In this document: positions 24,930 through 32,740 of the stretch, piece after piece
Layout: every line of letters starts with the position of its first letter
Numbering within the stretch: the first letter of the stretch is position 1
Assembly: GCA_965656085.1 (NCBI GenBank)
Contig: CBFHJA010000010.1
Span: 46,078-110,077 of the forward strand
Direction: 5' to 3'
From: Aliishimia sp965656085
GTDB taxonomy: Bacteria > Pseudomonadota > Alphaproteobacteria > Rhodobacterales > Rhodobacteraceae
Length of the DNA: 64,000 nucleotides
Program-made: the position numbers and the translations under genes
Notes under the pieces: generated by a model
What the model was told of the DNA's origin: nothing
Databases searched by the model: none
The model's input: only the letters and a program-made list of their open reading frames with translations

Positions 24930-25606
24930 GCGCAGAGCAGCTTGGGTTCGATCTGCCCGGCACACCGGCGCTCGGGCGCGAGGATTTCCTCGTTGCGCCC
25001 TCCAACGCGCTCGCGCTGGCGCTGATCGACGCATGGCCGGAGTGGAGCGGCGGCAAGCTGCTGGTGAGCGGGCCGGACGGGTCGGGCAAGACCCATCTGG
25101 CGCATGTCTGGGCGTCCCGGTCCAGCGCGCGGATCATCGCTGCGTGCGATCTTCCGCAGGCCGATATTCCGGCGCTCGCGAACGGTCCCGTTGCCGTGGA
25201 GGATGTGCACCGAATCGCGGGCGACAAGCTGGCCGAAACCGCCGTGTTTCACCTGCACAATCTGGCGTTGTCGCAAGGCCAGACCCTGCTCTTCACCGGC
25301 TGCGGCACGCCCGCGGGCTGGGGCATCGCCCTGCCCGATCTGCTCAGCCGGCTGCAAGGCGCGGCCAGTGCCGAGTTGATGGCGCCCGACGACACGCTGC
25401 TGGCCGCCGTGCTGGCCAAGCAATTCGCTGACCGGCAGATCATGCCGAGGCCCGACGTGATCCCCTATCTCGTTGCGCATATGGACCGCTCTTTCGCCGA
25501 GGCCCGCCGTGTCGTGGCCGCGCTCGACGCGCTGGCGCTGGCGCGCAAGAAGGCCATCACCCGCCCGCTGGCCGCTCAGGTGCTAGGACCCAAAGAGGAG
25601 GGGTAA
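24926..25606 (+). CDS. hdaA: HdaA-type DnaA regulatory inactivator
   Basis: A 226-residue AAA+ protein with a DnaA-like ATPase domain but without the DnaA DNA-binding domain IV. Walker A is GPDGSGKTHLAHVW, Walker B-like VAVEDVHRI, sensor-2 area DRSFAEARRVVAALDALALA. Hda works with the beta clamp to make DnaA hydrolyse ATP and so limits replication starts. An ATGA overlap with the permease gene means coupled translation. It precedes ppk and ppx on the same strand. Confidence 0.88.
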   Translation: MSAEQLGFDLPGTPALGREDFLVAPSNALALALIDAWPEWSGGKLLVSGPDGSGKTHLAHVWASRSSARIIAACDLPQADIPALANGPVAVEDVHRIAGDKLAETAVFHLHNLALSQGQTLLFTGCGTPAGWGIALPDLLSRLQGAASAELMAPDDTLLAAVLAKQFADRQIMPRPDVIPYLVAHMDRSFAEARRVVAALDALALARKKAITRPLAAQVLGPKEEG

Positions 25607-25669
25607 CGGGCGGCGCCGAGACCTGCTAGTGTTATGGTGTCGTTACAACCGCCCTCTAGAGCGCAGACC

Positions 25670-27844
25670 ATGGTAAGCACCGATTTTCTGAACGCCCCCT
25701 TCCCCGAACCGGTCGATGTGCCGGATCTCGATCTCACCGGCCCCTCGCGCTTTTGGAACCGCGAGCTGAGTTGGATCGGCTTCAACTGGCGGGTGCTGGA
25801 GGAGGCCGAGAACCCGCGCGTACCGCTTCTGGAGCGGCTGCGCTTCCTGTCGATCTCGGCCAACAATCTCGACGAGTTCTACACGGTGCGCGTGGCGGGC
25901 CTGCGCGAATTGGCCCATGCGGGCAACACCACCCCCGCCGCCGACGGGCTGACCCCGGCCGAGCAACTGGCGCTGATCAATGAGGATGCGCGCAAGCTGC
26001 TGCAACATCAGCAGATCGTTCTGAGCGCGCTCTCCGAGGAGATGGAACAGGCCGGAATTTCAGTGCTGTCCGGCGATGAGTTGACCAAGGACGATCTGAC
26101 CTATCTGGACGAGATTTTCCTCGCCCGTGTCTTCCCTGTCCTGTCTCCGCTCGCCATCGACCCGGCGCACCCGTTCCCGTTCCTGCCGAATGCGGGCTTC
26201 AGCCTCGCGCTGCAACTGGAACGCAAATCCGACAAGCGCCCGCTTCAGGCGCTGCTCCCGATCCCCGGCCAGATCGACCGCTTCGTGCCGCTCCCGGCCC
26301 CGGCGGGCGAGGACCGTTTCATTGCGCTCGAAGACCTGCTTTTGCTGAAGATCGCCACGCTATTTCCCGGCTACAAGACCAAGTCGCATTTCTCGTTCCG
26401 CGTGCTGCGCGACAGCGATCTGGAGGTCGAGGAGGAGGCAGAGGACCTCGTGCGCGAATTCGAAGTGGCCCTGAAACGCCGCCGTCGGGGTGAGGTGGTG
26501 CGCATGACCCATTCGGCGGGCGCACCCGAGGCGCTCAAGAAGGTCGTGATGGACGAATTGCATGTCGGCCCGGAAGAGCTCTTTGAGATGGACGGGATGA
26601 TCGGGCTTGCGGACCTGTCCGAACTGGTGCTCGACCACCGCACCGAGCTTCTGTGGCCCAGCTTCACACCGCGCGTGCCCGAGCGCGTGACCGATTTCGA
26701 CGGCAACATGTTCGCCGCGATCCGCCAGAAGGACATGCTGCTGCACCACCCCTATGAGACCTTCGACATGGTGGTGCGCTTCCTGCAACAAGCCGCGCGC
26801 GATCCCAATGTGGTGGCGATCAAGCAGACGCTCTACCGGACCTCGAAGAACTCTCCCATTGTGGATGCGCTCTGCGAGGCCGCCGAGGATGGCAAATCGG
26901 TCACGGCGCTGGTGGAGTTGAAAGCGCGCTTCGACGAGGCCGCCAACATCCGCCAGTCGCGGCGGTTGGAGCGGTCCGGCGCGCATGTGGTTTACGGCTT
27001 TCTCGACCTCAAGACCCACGCGAAGATCTCCACCGTGGTGCGCCGCGAGGGCGACGATCTGGTGACCTATACCCATTACGGCACCGGCAACTACCACCCA
27101 ATCACGGCGCGTATTTATACCGACCTGTCGCTCTTCACTTGCGATCCGCGGCTCGGGCGGGATGCCACCAAGGTGTTCAACTACCTCAGCGGCTATGCGC
27201 AACCCGAGGCACTGGAAAACCTCGCGATCTCGCCGATCTCGCTCAAGCCGCGCCTGCTGGAGTTGATAGCGGCGGAGGCGGAGCACGCGCGGGCCGGCAA
27301 GCCTGCGGCGATCTGGGCGAAGATGAACTCGGTGATCGACGACGAGGTGATCGACGCGCTCTATGCCGCCAGCGCCGCCGGGGTGCAGATCAGCCTCGTG
27401 ATCCGGGGCATTTGCGGGCTCCGGCCCGGGATCAAGGGGTTGTCCGAAAATATCCGCGTCAAATCGGTTGTCGGGCGCTTTCTGGAGCATTCGCGCATCG
27501 TTTGTTTCGGCAATGGCCATGGGCTGCCACACAAGAAGGCCCGCGTGTTCATCTCCTCGGCAGACTGGATGGGGCGGAACCTCAACCGGCGCGTGGAGAC
27601 CCTCGTGGAGATCGACAATGCCACGGTCAAAGCGCAAATCGTCAGCCAGATCATGGCGGCAAATCTCGCGGATGTAGCGCAAAGCTGGGTCATGGCGCCC
27701 GATGGAAGCTTCACCCGGCCCGATCTTGAAGAGGGCACCTTCGCGTTCTCCTGCCACCGCTTTTTCATGGAAAACCCCTCGCTGTCCGGCCGTGGCTCCG
27801 CCGGGGCGGGAGATGTGCCCAAGCTGACCCACACCGAGGATTGA
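25670..27844 (+). CDS. ppk: polyphosphate kinase 1
   Basis: A 724-residue PPK1, which polymerises ATP gamma-phosphate into polyphosphate. Recognisable parts: N-terminal RFWNRELSWIGFNWRVLEEA, LSISANNLDEFYTVRVAGL, the catalytic phospholipase-D-like part with LDLKTHAKISTVVRREG (phospho-His) and the second site in SSADWMGRNLNRRVETLVEI. The start at 25670 fits the usual N-terminus; an in-frame ATG at 25634 lacks a ribosome site. It is followed by ppx after 73 bases, the usual pairing. Confidence 0.95.
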   Translation: MVSTDFLNAPFPEPVDVPDLDLTGPSRFWNRELSWIGFNWRVLEEAENPRVPLLERLRFLSISANNLDEFYTVRVAGLRELAHAGNTTPAADGLTPAEQLALINEDARKLLQHQQIVLSALSEEMEQAGISVLSGDELTKDDLTYLDEIFLARVFPVLSPLAIDPAHPFPFLPNAGFSLALQLERKSDKRPLQALLPIPGQIDRFVPLPAPAGEDRFIALEDLLLLKIATLFPGYKTKSHFSFRVLRDSDLEVEEEAEDLVREFEVALKRRRRGEVVRMTHSAGAPEALKKVVMDELHVGPEELFEMDGMIGLADLSELVLDHRTELLWPSFTPRVPERVTDFDGNMFAAIRQKDMLLHHPYETFDMVVRFLQQAARDPNVVAIKQTLYRTSKNSPIVDALCEAAEDGKSVTALVELKARFDEAANIRQSRRLERSGAHVVYGFLDLKTHAKISTVVRREGDDLVTYTHYGTGNYHPITARIYTDLSLFTCDPRLGRDATKVFNYLSGYAQPEALENLAISPISLKPRLLELIAAEAEHARAGKPAAIWAKMNSVIDDEVIDALYAASAAGVQISLVIRGICGLRPGIKGLSENIRVKSVVGRFLEHSRIVCFGNGHGLPHKKARVFISSADWMGRNLNRRVETLVEIDNATVKAQIVSQIMAANLADVAQSWVMAPDGSFTRPDLEEGTFAFSCHRFFMENPSLSGRGSAGAGDVPKLTHTED

Positions 27845-27917
27845 GCGCATTTCGCCCCATTGACCGCAGCGGGCCTTGGCGTACATGGTCCGGCCAAGGC
27901 AACAAGGGCCGAGTCGC

Positions 27918-29495
27918 ATGGACGATCTTCGCGAGTATCCCGAGGACGCCGCTAATGAGGGCGGCCTGTTCGGCTACCCGCTCTTCGACGACCCCTCTGC
28001 CCGGGCGCTCAGCCGGGTCGGTGTCGTCGACGTGGGCTCCAACTCGGTGCGTCTGGTGGTGTTCGACGGCGCAGCCCGCAGCCCGGCCTATTTCTACAAC
28101 GAGAAAATCATGTGCGCGCTCGGCGCGGGGCTTGGCGAAACCGGGCATCTGAACCCCGAGGGGCGCGTCCGCGCGCTCAGCGCCATGCGCCGCTTCAAGC
28201 GGCTGGCGGACGGGATGGACCTGCCCCCGCTCACTGTGGTGGCGACGGCGGCCGTGCGCGACGCGCGCGACGGCGCGGAATTTTGCGCCGATGTGCTGCG
28301 CGAGACCGGGCTGAAGATCTGGACCATCGACGGCACCGAGGAGGCGCGCCTGTCGGCGCAAGGGGTTTTACTGGGCTGGCCGGGCTCCTATGGGCTGGTC
28401 TGCGACATTGGCGGGTCGTCCATGGAACTGGCGGAGATTTCCGGCGGGCGCGTCGGGCGGCGCGTAACCTCGGCGCTCGGCCCGCTGAAACTACGCGACA
28501 TGAAGGGCGGCAAGCGGGCGCGCGCGGCACATATCGCAGAGGTGGTCGCCGGTCTGAGCAAGGCCATGGGCCCGCAGGAGGACCGGCTGTTTCTGGTGGG
28601 CGGTTCGTGGCGGGCCTTCGCCAAGATCGACATGTTCCGGCGCGGCTACCCGCTGCACGTGCTCCACGAATACCGCTTGCGGGCGGCAGATGTGCGGGCC
28701 ACGGCGGATTTCATCGCCGCGAACGACGCCGACTGGCTGCGCCAAGAGGCCGGGGTGTCCGGCACACGCATGGCGCTGGTGCCCTATGCCGCAGAGGTGC
28801 TGCGGGCGGTGGTGCGCCGGTTCAAACCGAAAGACATCGCGATTTCGAGCTATGGCATCCGTGAAGGAATGCTCTATGAGCAGATGCCACAGCGCCTGCG
28901 CGAGCGCGATCCGCTGATCGAGGCCTGCCGCTTCGCCGAGGCCAAGGACGCGCGCCTGCCGGGCTTCGGCAAGCGCCTGTTCGGCTTCATCCAGCCGATC
29001 TTCAAGGGTGTGCCGGAGAGCCGGGTGCGGCTGATCAAGGCGGCCTGCCTGCTCCATGACGTCAGTTGGCGCGCCCATCCCGATTACCGTGCCGAGGTGT
29101 GTTTCGACAACGCCACCCGCGCCAATCTCGGCGGGCTCAAGCATAGCGAACGGGTCTATCTGGGACTCGCGTTGCTGCACCGCTATTCGAACAAGCGCGA
29201 GGGCACGCGGTTCGAGGATCTGTTCGACTTGCTGCCGGAGGGTCTGCAGCGTGAGGCCGAGACAGTGGGCAAGGCGATGCGGTTCGGCGCGATGCTCTGG
29301 ATGCAGAACAAGAGCGATATCGGCACCTTCCGCTACCGCCCGAAGAAGGGGGAATTGCATCTGCACCTGAGCGAGACCGCCGCGCCGCTCTTTGGCGAGG
29401 TGGCCGAGGCGCGCCTGCAGTCACTGGCCTCCGCTCTGGGGGCGTCGCTGGAAGTGCGAGTCGGGCGCACGCCGCTGGTCAAACCTGACGTATGA
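27918..29495 (+). CDS. ppx: exopolyphosphatase (Ppx/GppA family)
   Basis: A 525-residue protein of the ASKHA fold. VVDVGSNSVRLVVFDG is near residue 35, ATAAVRDARDG and GTEEARLSAQGVLLG follow, and GLVCDIGGSSMEL is the second phosphate-binding loop. The C-terminal helical part (HSERVYLGLALLHRYSNK) is HD-like. It degrades polyphosphate from the ends, or hydrolyses pppGpp in GppA members. Placement after ppk favours polyphosphate turnover. The ATG at 27918 is preferred to one at 27876. Confidence 0.93.
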   Translation: MDDLREYPEDAANEGGLFGYPLFDDPSARALSRVGVVDVGSNSVRLVVFDGAARSPAYFYNEKIMCALGAGLGETGHLNPEGRVRALSAMRRFKRLADGMDLPPLTVVATAAVRDARDGAEFCADVLRETGLKIWTIDGTEEARLSAQGVLLGWPGSYGLVCDIGGSSMELAEISGGRVGRRVTSALGPLKLRDMKGGKRARAAHIAEVVAGLSKAMGPQEDRLFLVGGSWRAFAKIDMFRRGYPLHVLHEYRLRAADVRATADFIAANDADWLRQEAGVSGTRMALVPYAAEVLRAVVRRFKPKDIAISSYGIREGMLYEQMPQRLRERDPLIEACRFAEAKDARLPGFGKRLFGFIQPIFKGVPESRVRLIKAACLLHDVSWRAHPDYRAEVCFDNATRANLGGLKHSERVYLGLALLHRYSNKREGTRFEDLFDLLPEGLQREAETVGKAMRFGAMLWMQNKSDIGTFRYRPKKGELHLHLSETAAPLFGEVAEARLQSLASALGASLEVRVGRTPLVKPDV

Positions 29496-29537
29496 CGTGA
29501 GCTTCAGCCGCCAATGCGCGGGCAGCATGGCGATTAA

Positions 29538-29888
29538 TCAGATATCCACAGGCTCGGACGGAGCCTGCTCCGACATCTCCTCATCGGTCTTGCGCCGCAG
29601 GATGATGTCGCCATTGGGCAAAATCTCCGGCGGGTGATAGCGAGACCAATCCTCGACCCGGGACAACATATCTCCCAGCGCAGGACCCATCTGTTCGGCG
29701 AAATCACGCAGCGCCGGGCCGATCTCGTCGAGACCTTCCAGCGCAGGTTCCATTTCGCGCAGAATGCCCTCCATGAACATTTGCGCACCGCGCTCCATGA
29801 GAGACAAACCATTATCCTCCTCGGCGGCAGCCGGGGTGGCGATTAAGGCGGTCATCAACAGGGCGCGTGCGAGTTTCATGTCAGACAT
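29538..29888 (-). CDS. small periplasmic conserved hypothetical protein
   Basis: 116 residues with a signal peptide (MKLARALLMTALIATPAAA) and a mature acidic helical part rich in Met, Glu and Leu (MERGAQMFMEGILREMEPAL). It ends in an ILPNGDIILRRKTDEE segment. I recall similar proteins in Rhodobacteraceae, but with no assigned role. Starts at 29888 or 29879 are both possible. It follows the endonuclease/phosphatase gene by 35 bases on the same strand. Confidence 0.65.
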   Translation of the reverse strand: MSDMKLARALLMTALIATPAAAEEDNGLSLMERGAQMFMEGILREMEPALEGLDEIGPALRDFAEQMGPALGDMLSRVEDWSRYHPPEILPNGDIILRRKTDEEMSEQAPSEPVDI

Positions 29889-29923
29889 ATAGGCGATCTC
29901 TGTCGGGATTTCAGCCCCTGTCC

Positions 29924-30937
29924 TCACACGATGATGTCGAGGGTGACGGGAAAATGGTCGGACGCCGTCACCAGCGCATCGCGCAAGGCCGGATTTGCCC
30001 AGCAGTCCGGATCGTCCAGTGGATGCCAGATTCGCCAGACCGGATGCCCGCTGTGCAGGTCTTCGGAAATGAAAACATAGTCCAGCAACGCCTGCAGATA
30101 TCGCTGCTCCGTGCGGATCCAGAACCGTGCGGAGGTCGGAGTGATCGCCCCGGGGCGGGCCTGCGTGGCGCGCAGCGCATGTGGGTCGTAAAGCTGCCTG
30201 CCGGCCTCGTGCTGCGGCCCCATCACGACCTCCACCGAGGAGCGACCGAAGAGCGCCTCATATTCATCCAGTCCCGGCCCGTCGTTAAGATCGCCCAAGA
30301 CGATCAGCGATGTGTCATCTGCCAGCACATCTTCCACCCGCCGCCGCAGCCAGATCGCCTGCGCCAGTTGCTTGCGGCGGTTCGCGATGGCAAGGCGCAT
30401 GATCTGATCGCGGGTTTTCGCGCCATGCGGGGACTTCGATTTGAGATGCACCCCGATCATCCGCAGCGCGGCCCCCGACTGCGTCACGATCTCCAATTCG
30501 AGCGGCGGCTTGGAGAAACGCACCTTGTCGCGAGTGGCGTCGATGTCGAGGTCGATGTGAAACACATCATCGAACCGGGGCGCTTCAGCGCTGGATTGCG
30601 GCGCGTGACGGGCGGTCAGAACGGCCGGGTCGTAGAGCAGCGCGAGTTCCTGCTGCGTTTCGTTGGCAAAGCCCATCACCGCCTCATTGGTCCGCAGCCC
30701 GGCAAACGCGGCAAAGGCCTTAAGCGCCGCCACGGTGTTCGTATCGCTCCCCTGATCGGGGGCCTCGACCACCAGAACGGCGTCGGCATCCAGTGCCCGG
30801 AACACTGTCTTGAGCGCCTCGGCCTGCTCCCGGCGCGTGACGTCATGGCGGCCCGACGCCCCGTCATCGAGCAGGAGCACATCCTGCGGTCCGAACAGGG
30901 CCGAAAACCATTCGACATTATAGGTCGCGATGCGCAA
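29924..30937 (-). CDS. endonuclease/exonuclease/phosphatase-fold protein
   Basis: A 337-residue metal-dependent phosphoesterase of the EEP (DNase I/APE1) fold. Landmarks are the N-terminal ATYNVEWFS (Asn of the metal site), VVEAPDQGS (Glu), IGVHLKSKSPHG, VLGDLNDGPG (Asp/Asn) and the C-terminal catalytic SDHFPVTLDI. The substrate (nucleic acid, phospholipid or other) is not clear. The start is TTG at 30937, four bases behind the stop of the TerB/J-domain gene, with a GGGGTGAG site. This supports cotranscription. Confidence 0.88.
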   Translation of the reverse strand: MRIATYNVEWFSALFGPQDVLLLDDGASGRHDVTRREQAEALKTVFRALDADAVLVVEAPDQGSDTNTVAALKAFAAFAGLRTNEAVMGFANETQQELALLYDPAVLTARHAPQSSAEAPRFDDVFHIDLDIDATRDKVRFSKPPLELEIVTQSGAALRMIGVHLKSKSPHGAKTRDQIMRLAIANRRKQLAQAIWLRRRVEDVLADDTSLIVLGDLNDGPGLDEYEALFGRSSVEVVMGPQHEAGRQLYDPHALRATQARPGAITPTSARFWIRTEQRYLQALLDYVFISEDLHSGHPVWRIWHPLDDPDCWANPALRDALVTASDHFPVTLDIIV

Positions 30938-30940
30938 CGC

Positions 30941-31621
30941 TCACCCCGTCTTCCCGGAAATCTCTTCCCACGCGCGATTCACATCGACCATGCGCTTCTC
31001 GGCGATCTTGCGCGCCTCTTCCGGCACACCGCGCGCGATCAGCGCATCGGGATGATTGTCGCGCACCAATTGTCGCCACGCCTTGCGAACCTCCTCTGGC
31101 GGATCGCCCGGCGCAACACCCAGCACTGCGTAGGGGTCGGGCGCGCGCCCCGGCACGAAGCGGGCCCTGAGCGCCCGGTAATCTCGTGCCGGCAAATCGA
31201 AAATCGCCGCGACACGGTCGAGAAAGGCGTCCTCGTTGGGGTGAAACTCGCCATCGGCGACGGCAATATGGAACAGCCCCTCCATCAGATCGGTGAGCGT
31301 TTGCGGATGCCCGTCGAACATGGCGCGGATACGAGACGCGTATTCCTCGAAGCCCGCCACGTCCTGCCGCGCGAGGTTAAACACCCGCGCCGCGCCCGCT
31401 TCGTCCTTTGCTGCGATGTGAAACACCTCGCGAAACGCGGTCACCTCGTCGCGCGTGACCTGCCCGTCGGCCTTGGCCATCTTGGCCCCGAGCGCAATCA
31501 CGGCGATGGTGAACGCGACACTCCGCTCAGGCGCTGTGCGCAAGCGGTCGAATACCGTCGCGAGGCTTTCGCCCTTGGTCAGCGCAGCGAGCGCTTCGGA
31601 GATGCGGGTCCAGATCGACAT
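30941..31621 (-). CDS. TerB-like and DnaJ-domain cochaperone (DjlA-like)
   Basis: 226 residues. A TerB-type helical domain lies at about 35-150 (VIALGAKMAKADGQVTRDEV and FHIAVADGEFHPNEDAFL). The J domain is at about 165-222 (DPYAVLGVAPGDPPEEVRKA, and the HPD motif in VRDNHPDALIARG). This arrangement matches DjlA-like proteins without a membrane anchor. J domains stimulate DnaK ATPase, and TerB domains are linked to stress and tellurite responses. It is second to last in a minus-strand chain. Confidence 0.9.
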   Translation of the reverse strand: MSIWTRISEALAALTKGESLATVFDRLRTAPERSVAFTIAVIALGAKMAKADGQVTRDEVTAFREVFHIAAKDEAGAARVFNLARQDVAGFEEYASRIRAMFDGHPQTLTDLMEGLFHIAVADGEFHPNEDAFLDRVAAIFDLPARDYRALRARFVPGRAPDPYAVLGVAPGDPPEEVRKAWRQLVRDNHPDALIARGVPEEARKIAEKRMVDVNRAWEEISGKTG

Positions 31622-31652
31622 GGGCGCATCATAAGCGTGGCACCGGCCGTTG

Positions 31653-32126
31653 TCAGTCCGCCGGGCCGAGGTTTTTCTGCATCAGAACCAGATCGAGGTC
31701 GCGCCCGAACTTTCGGCCAAGCCCCGGCATATAAGCGGTTTTTTCAAAGCCGAGCTTGTCATGGAGCGCCAACGCGGCGGTGTTCTCAGCGCAGATCGCT
31801 GCGACCAGAACGCGCAGCCCCCGCACGCGTCCATGATCTACCAGCGTGCCGAGAAGCGCCGTGCCGAGGCCCTGCCCCGTGGCTTCCGAAGCCAGCAGGA
31901 TCGTTAGTTCGGCCACGCCTGCATAGCCGGGCCCGCTTCGAAACGGACCATAGGTTGCAAAGCCGCGCCCGCCCTCCAGCACCAGCACAGGCCGCTCGGC
32001 CATCAACGTCTCAATGTCTTGCGCGGTCTTTTCGACCGTGGTGAAGGTCGCCGTTGACGTCCGGATGACATGATTCCAGAGCGCCCGGAGCGCCTGCGCG
32101 TCGCCGGGCACCGCCGGGCGGATCAT
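31653..32126 (-). CDS. GNAT-family N-acetyltransferase
   Basis: A 157-residue acetyltransferase. The acetyl-CoA pyrophosphate loop is seen as ATGQGLGTALLG (Q/R-x-x-G-x-G/A), with the C-terminal NTAALALHDKLGFEKTAYMP typical of the phosphinothricin (Pat) and L-methionine sulfoximine group. The substrate cannot be told. It overlaps the upstream VOC gene by four bases. Confidence 0.88.
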   Translation of the reverse strand: MIRPAVPGDAQALRALWNHVIRTSTATFTTVEKTAQDIETLMAERPVLVLEGGRGFATYGPFRSGPGYAGVAELTILLASEATGQGLGTALLGTLVDHGRVRGLRVLVAAICAENTAALALHDKLGFEKTAYMPGLGRKFGRDLDLVLMQKNLGPAD

Positions 32127-32740
32127 CCCGCGAGCGTGCGCTGGCCATGCGGCGTGGCGAACTCCGCGTGCAGCCCCGATGCGCCGGTTTCAAACGCGAT
32201 CCGGTCATCGCTGAACTGCGGCGCGAGAGCCGTCTGCAAGCCGCCTGCCTCAGGATGGGAGACGGTCAGGCGCAACAGCCGGCACCCGGCATCGGCGAGC
32301 CGCGTGGCCGGATGGATATCAGTCTGCCATTGGATCAACGCTGGTGCGCGATTGTCGAAGGGCAGCGCGCCAGAGGCCGGCACTGCCATACGCCAGCGCA
32401 GGTCACCACGCTGCAAATCCACCGGCGCGCCGAGATCGTGCGGGATGGCCGCAAGGCTCGCCTCCAGATCTTCGCTGCGGCAAATCCAATTGGTCAACCG
32501 GGGCGGACCTGAGAACCGGTCGAGATCAAACCAACGCGGCCGGTCCGGGCGCGGGGCGTCCGGGTTGATCGCGATGGCCTCCAGATAGAGCCCATCGGCA
32601 AGGCCCAGCAGAGTGTTATGCGTGTGAAACACCGCATGCGCGCCGCCCGGCTGAAGCTGCACGCCAAGAGCTGCCTCCACATGAGCCGTGGCGGCCTCCA
32701 GCGTTTCGCCAGAGACCGCGAGATGGTCGAGCGTGAGCAT
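32123..32740 (-). CDS. VOC-fold (glyoxalase-like domain 3) protein
   Basis: A 205-residue protein starting LTLDHLAVSGETLEAATAHV. The His near residue 5, HTHNTLLGL and YLEAIAINP are typical of the Glyoxalase_3 family. Its role is unknown. The ATG shares one base with the methylmalonyl-CoA mutase stop, so it is coupled to that gene. A VOC partner next to the mutase invites comparison with methylmalonyl-CoA epimerase, which is also VOC-fold. However, this protein is longer and lacks the epimerase pattern, so that role is only a possibility. Confidence 0.83.
   Translation of the reverse strand: MLTLDHLAVSGETLEAATAHVEAALGVQLQPGGAHAVFHTHNTLLGLADGLYLEAIAINPDAPRPDRPRWFDLDRFSGPPRLTNWICRSEDLEASLAAIPHDLGAPVDLQRGDLRWRMAVPASGALPFDNRAPALIQWQTDIHPATRLADAGCRLLRLTVSHPEAGGLQTALAPQFSDDRIAFETGASGLHAEFATPHGQRTLAG

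Noticed and set aside
32123..32740. VOC protein as methylmalonyl-CoA epimerase
   Set aside because: Epimerases are about 130-150 residues with a distinct motif set. This is a 205-residue Glyoxalase_3-type protein, so the name would rest on location only.
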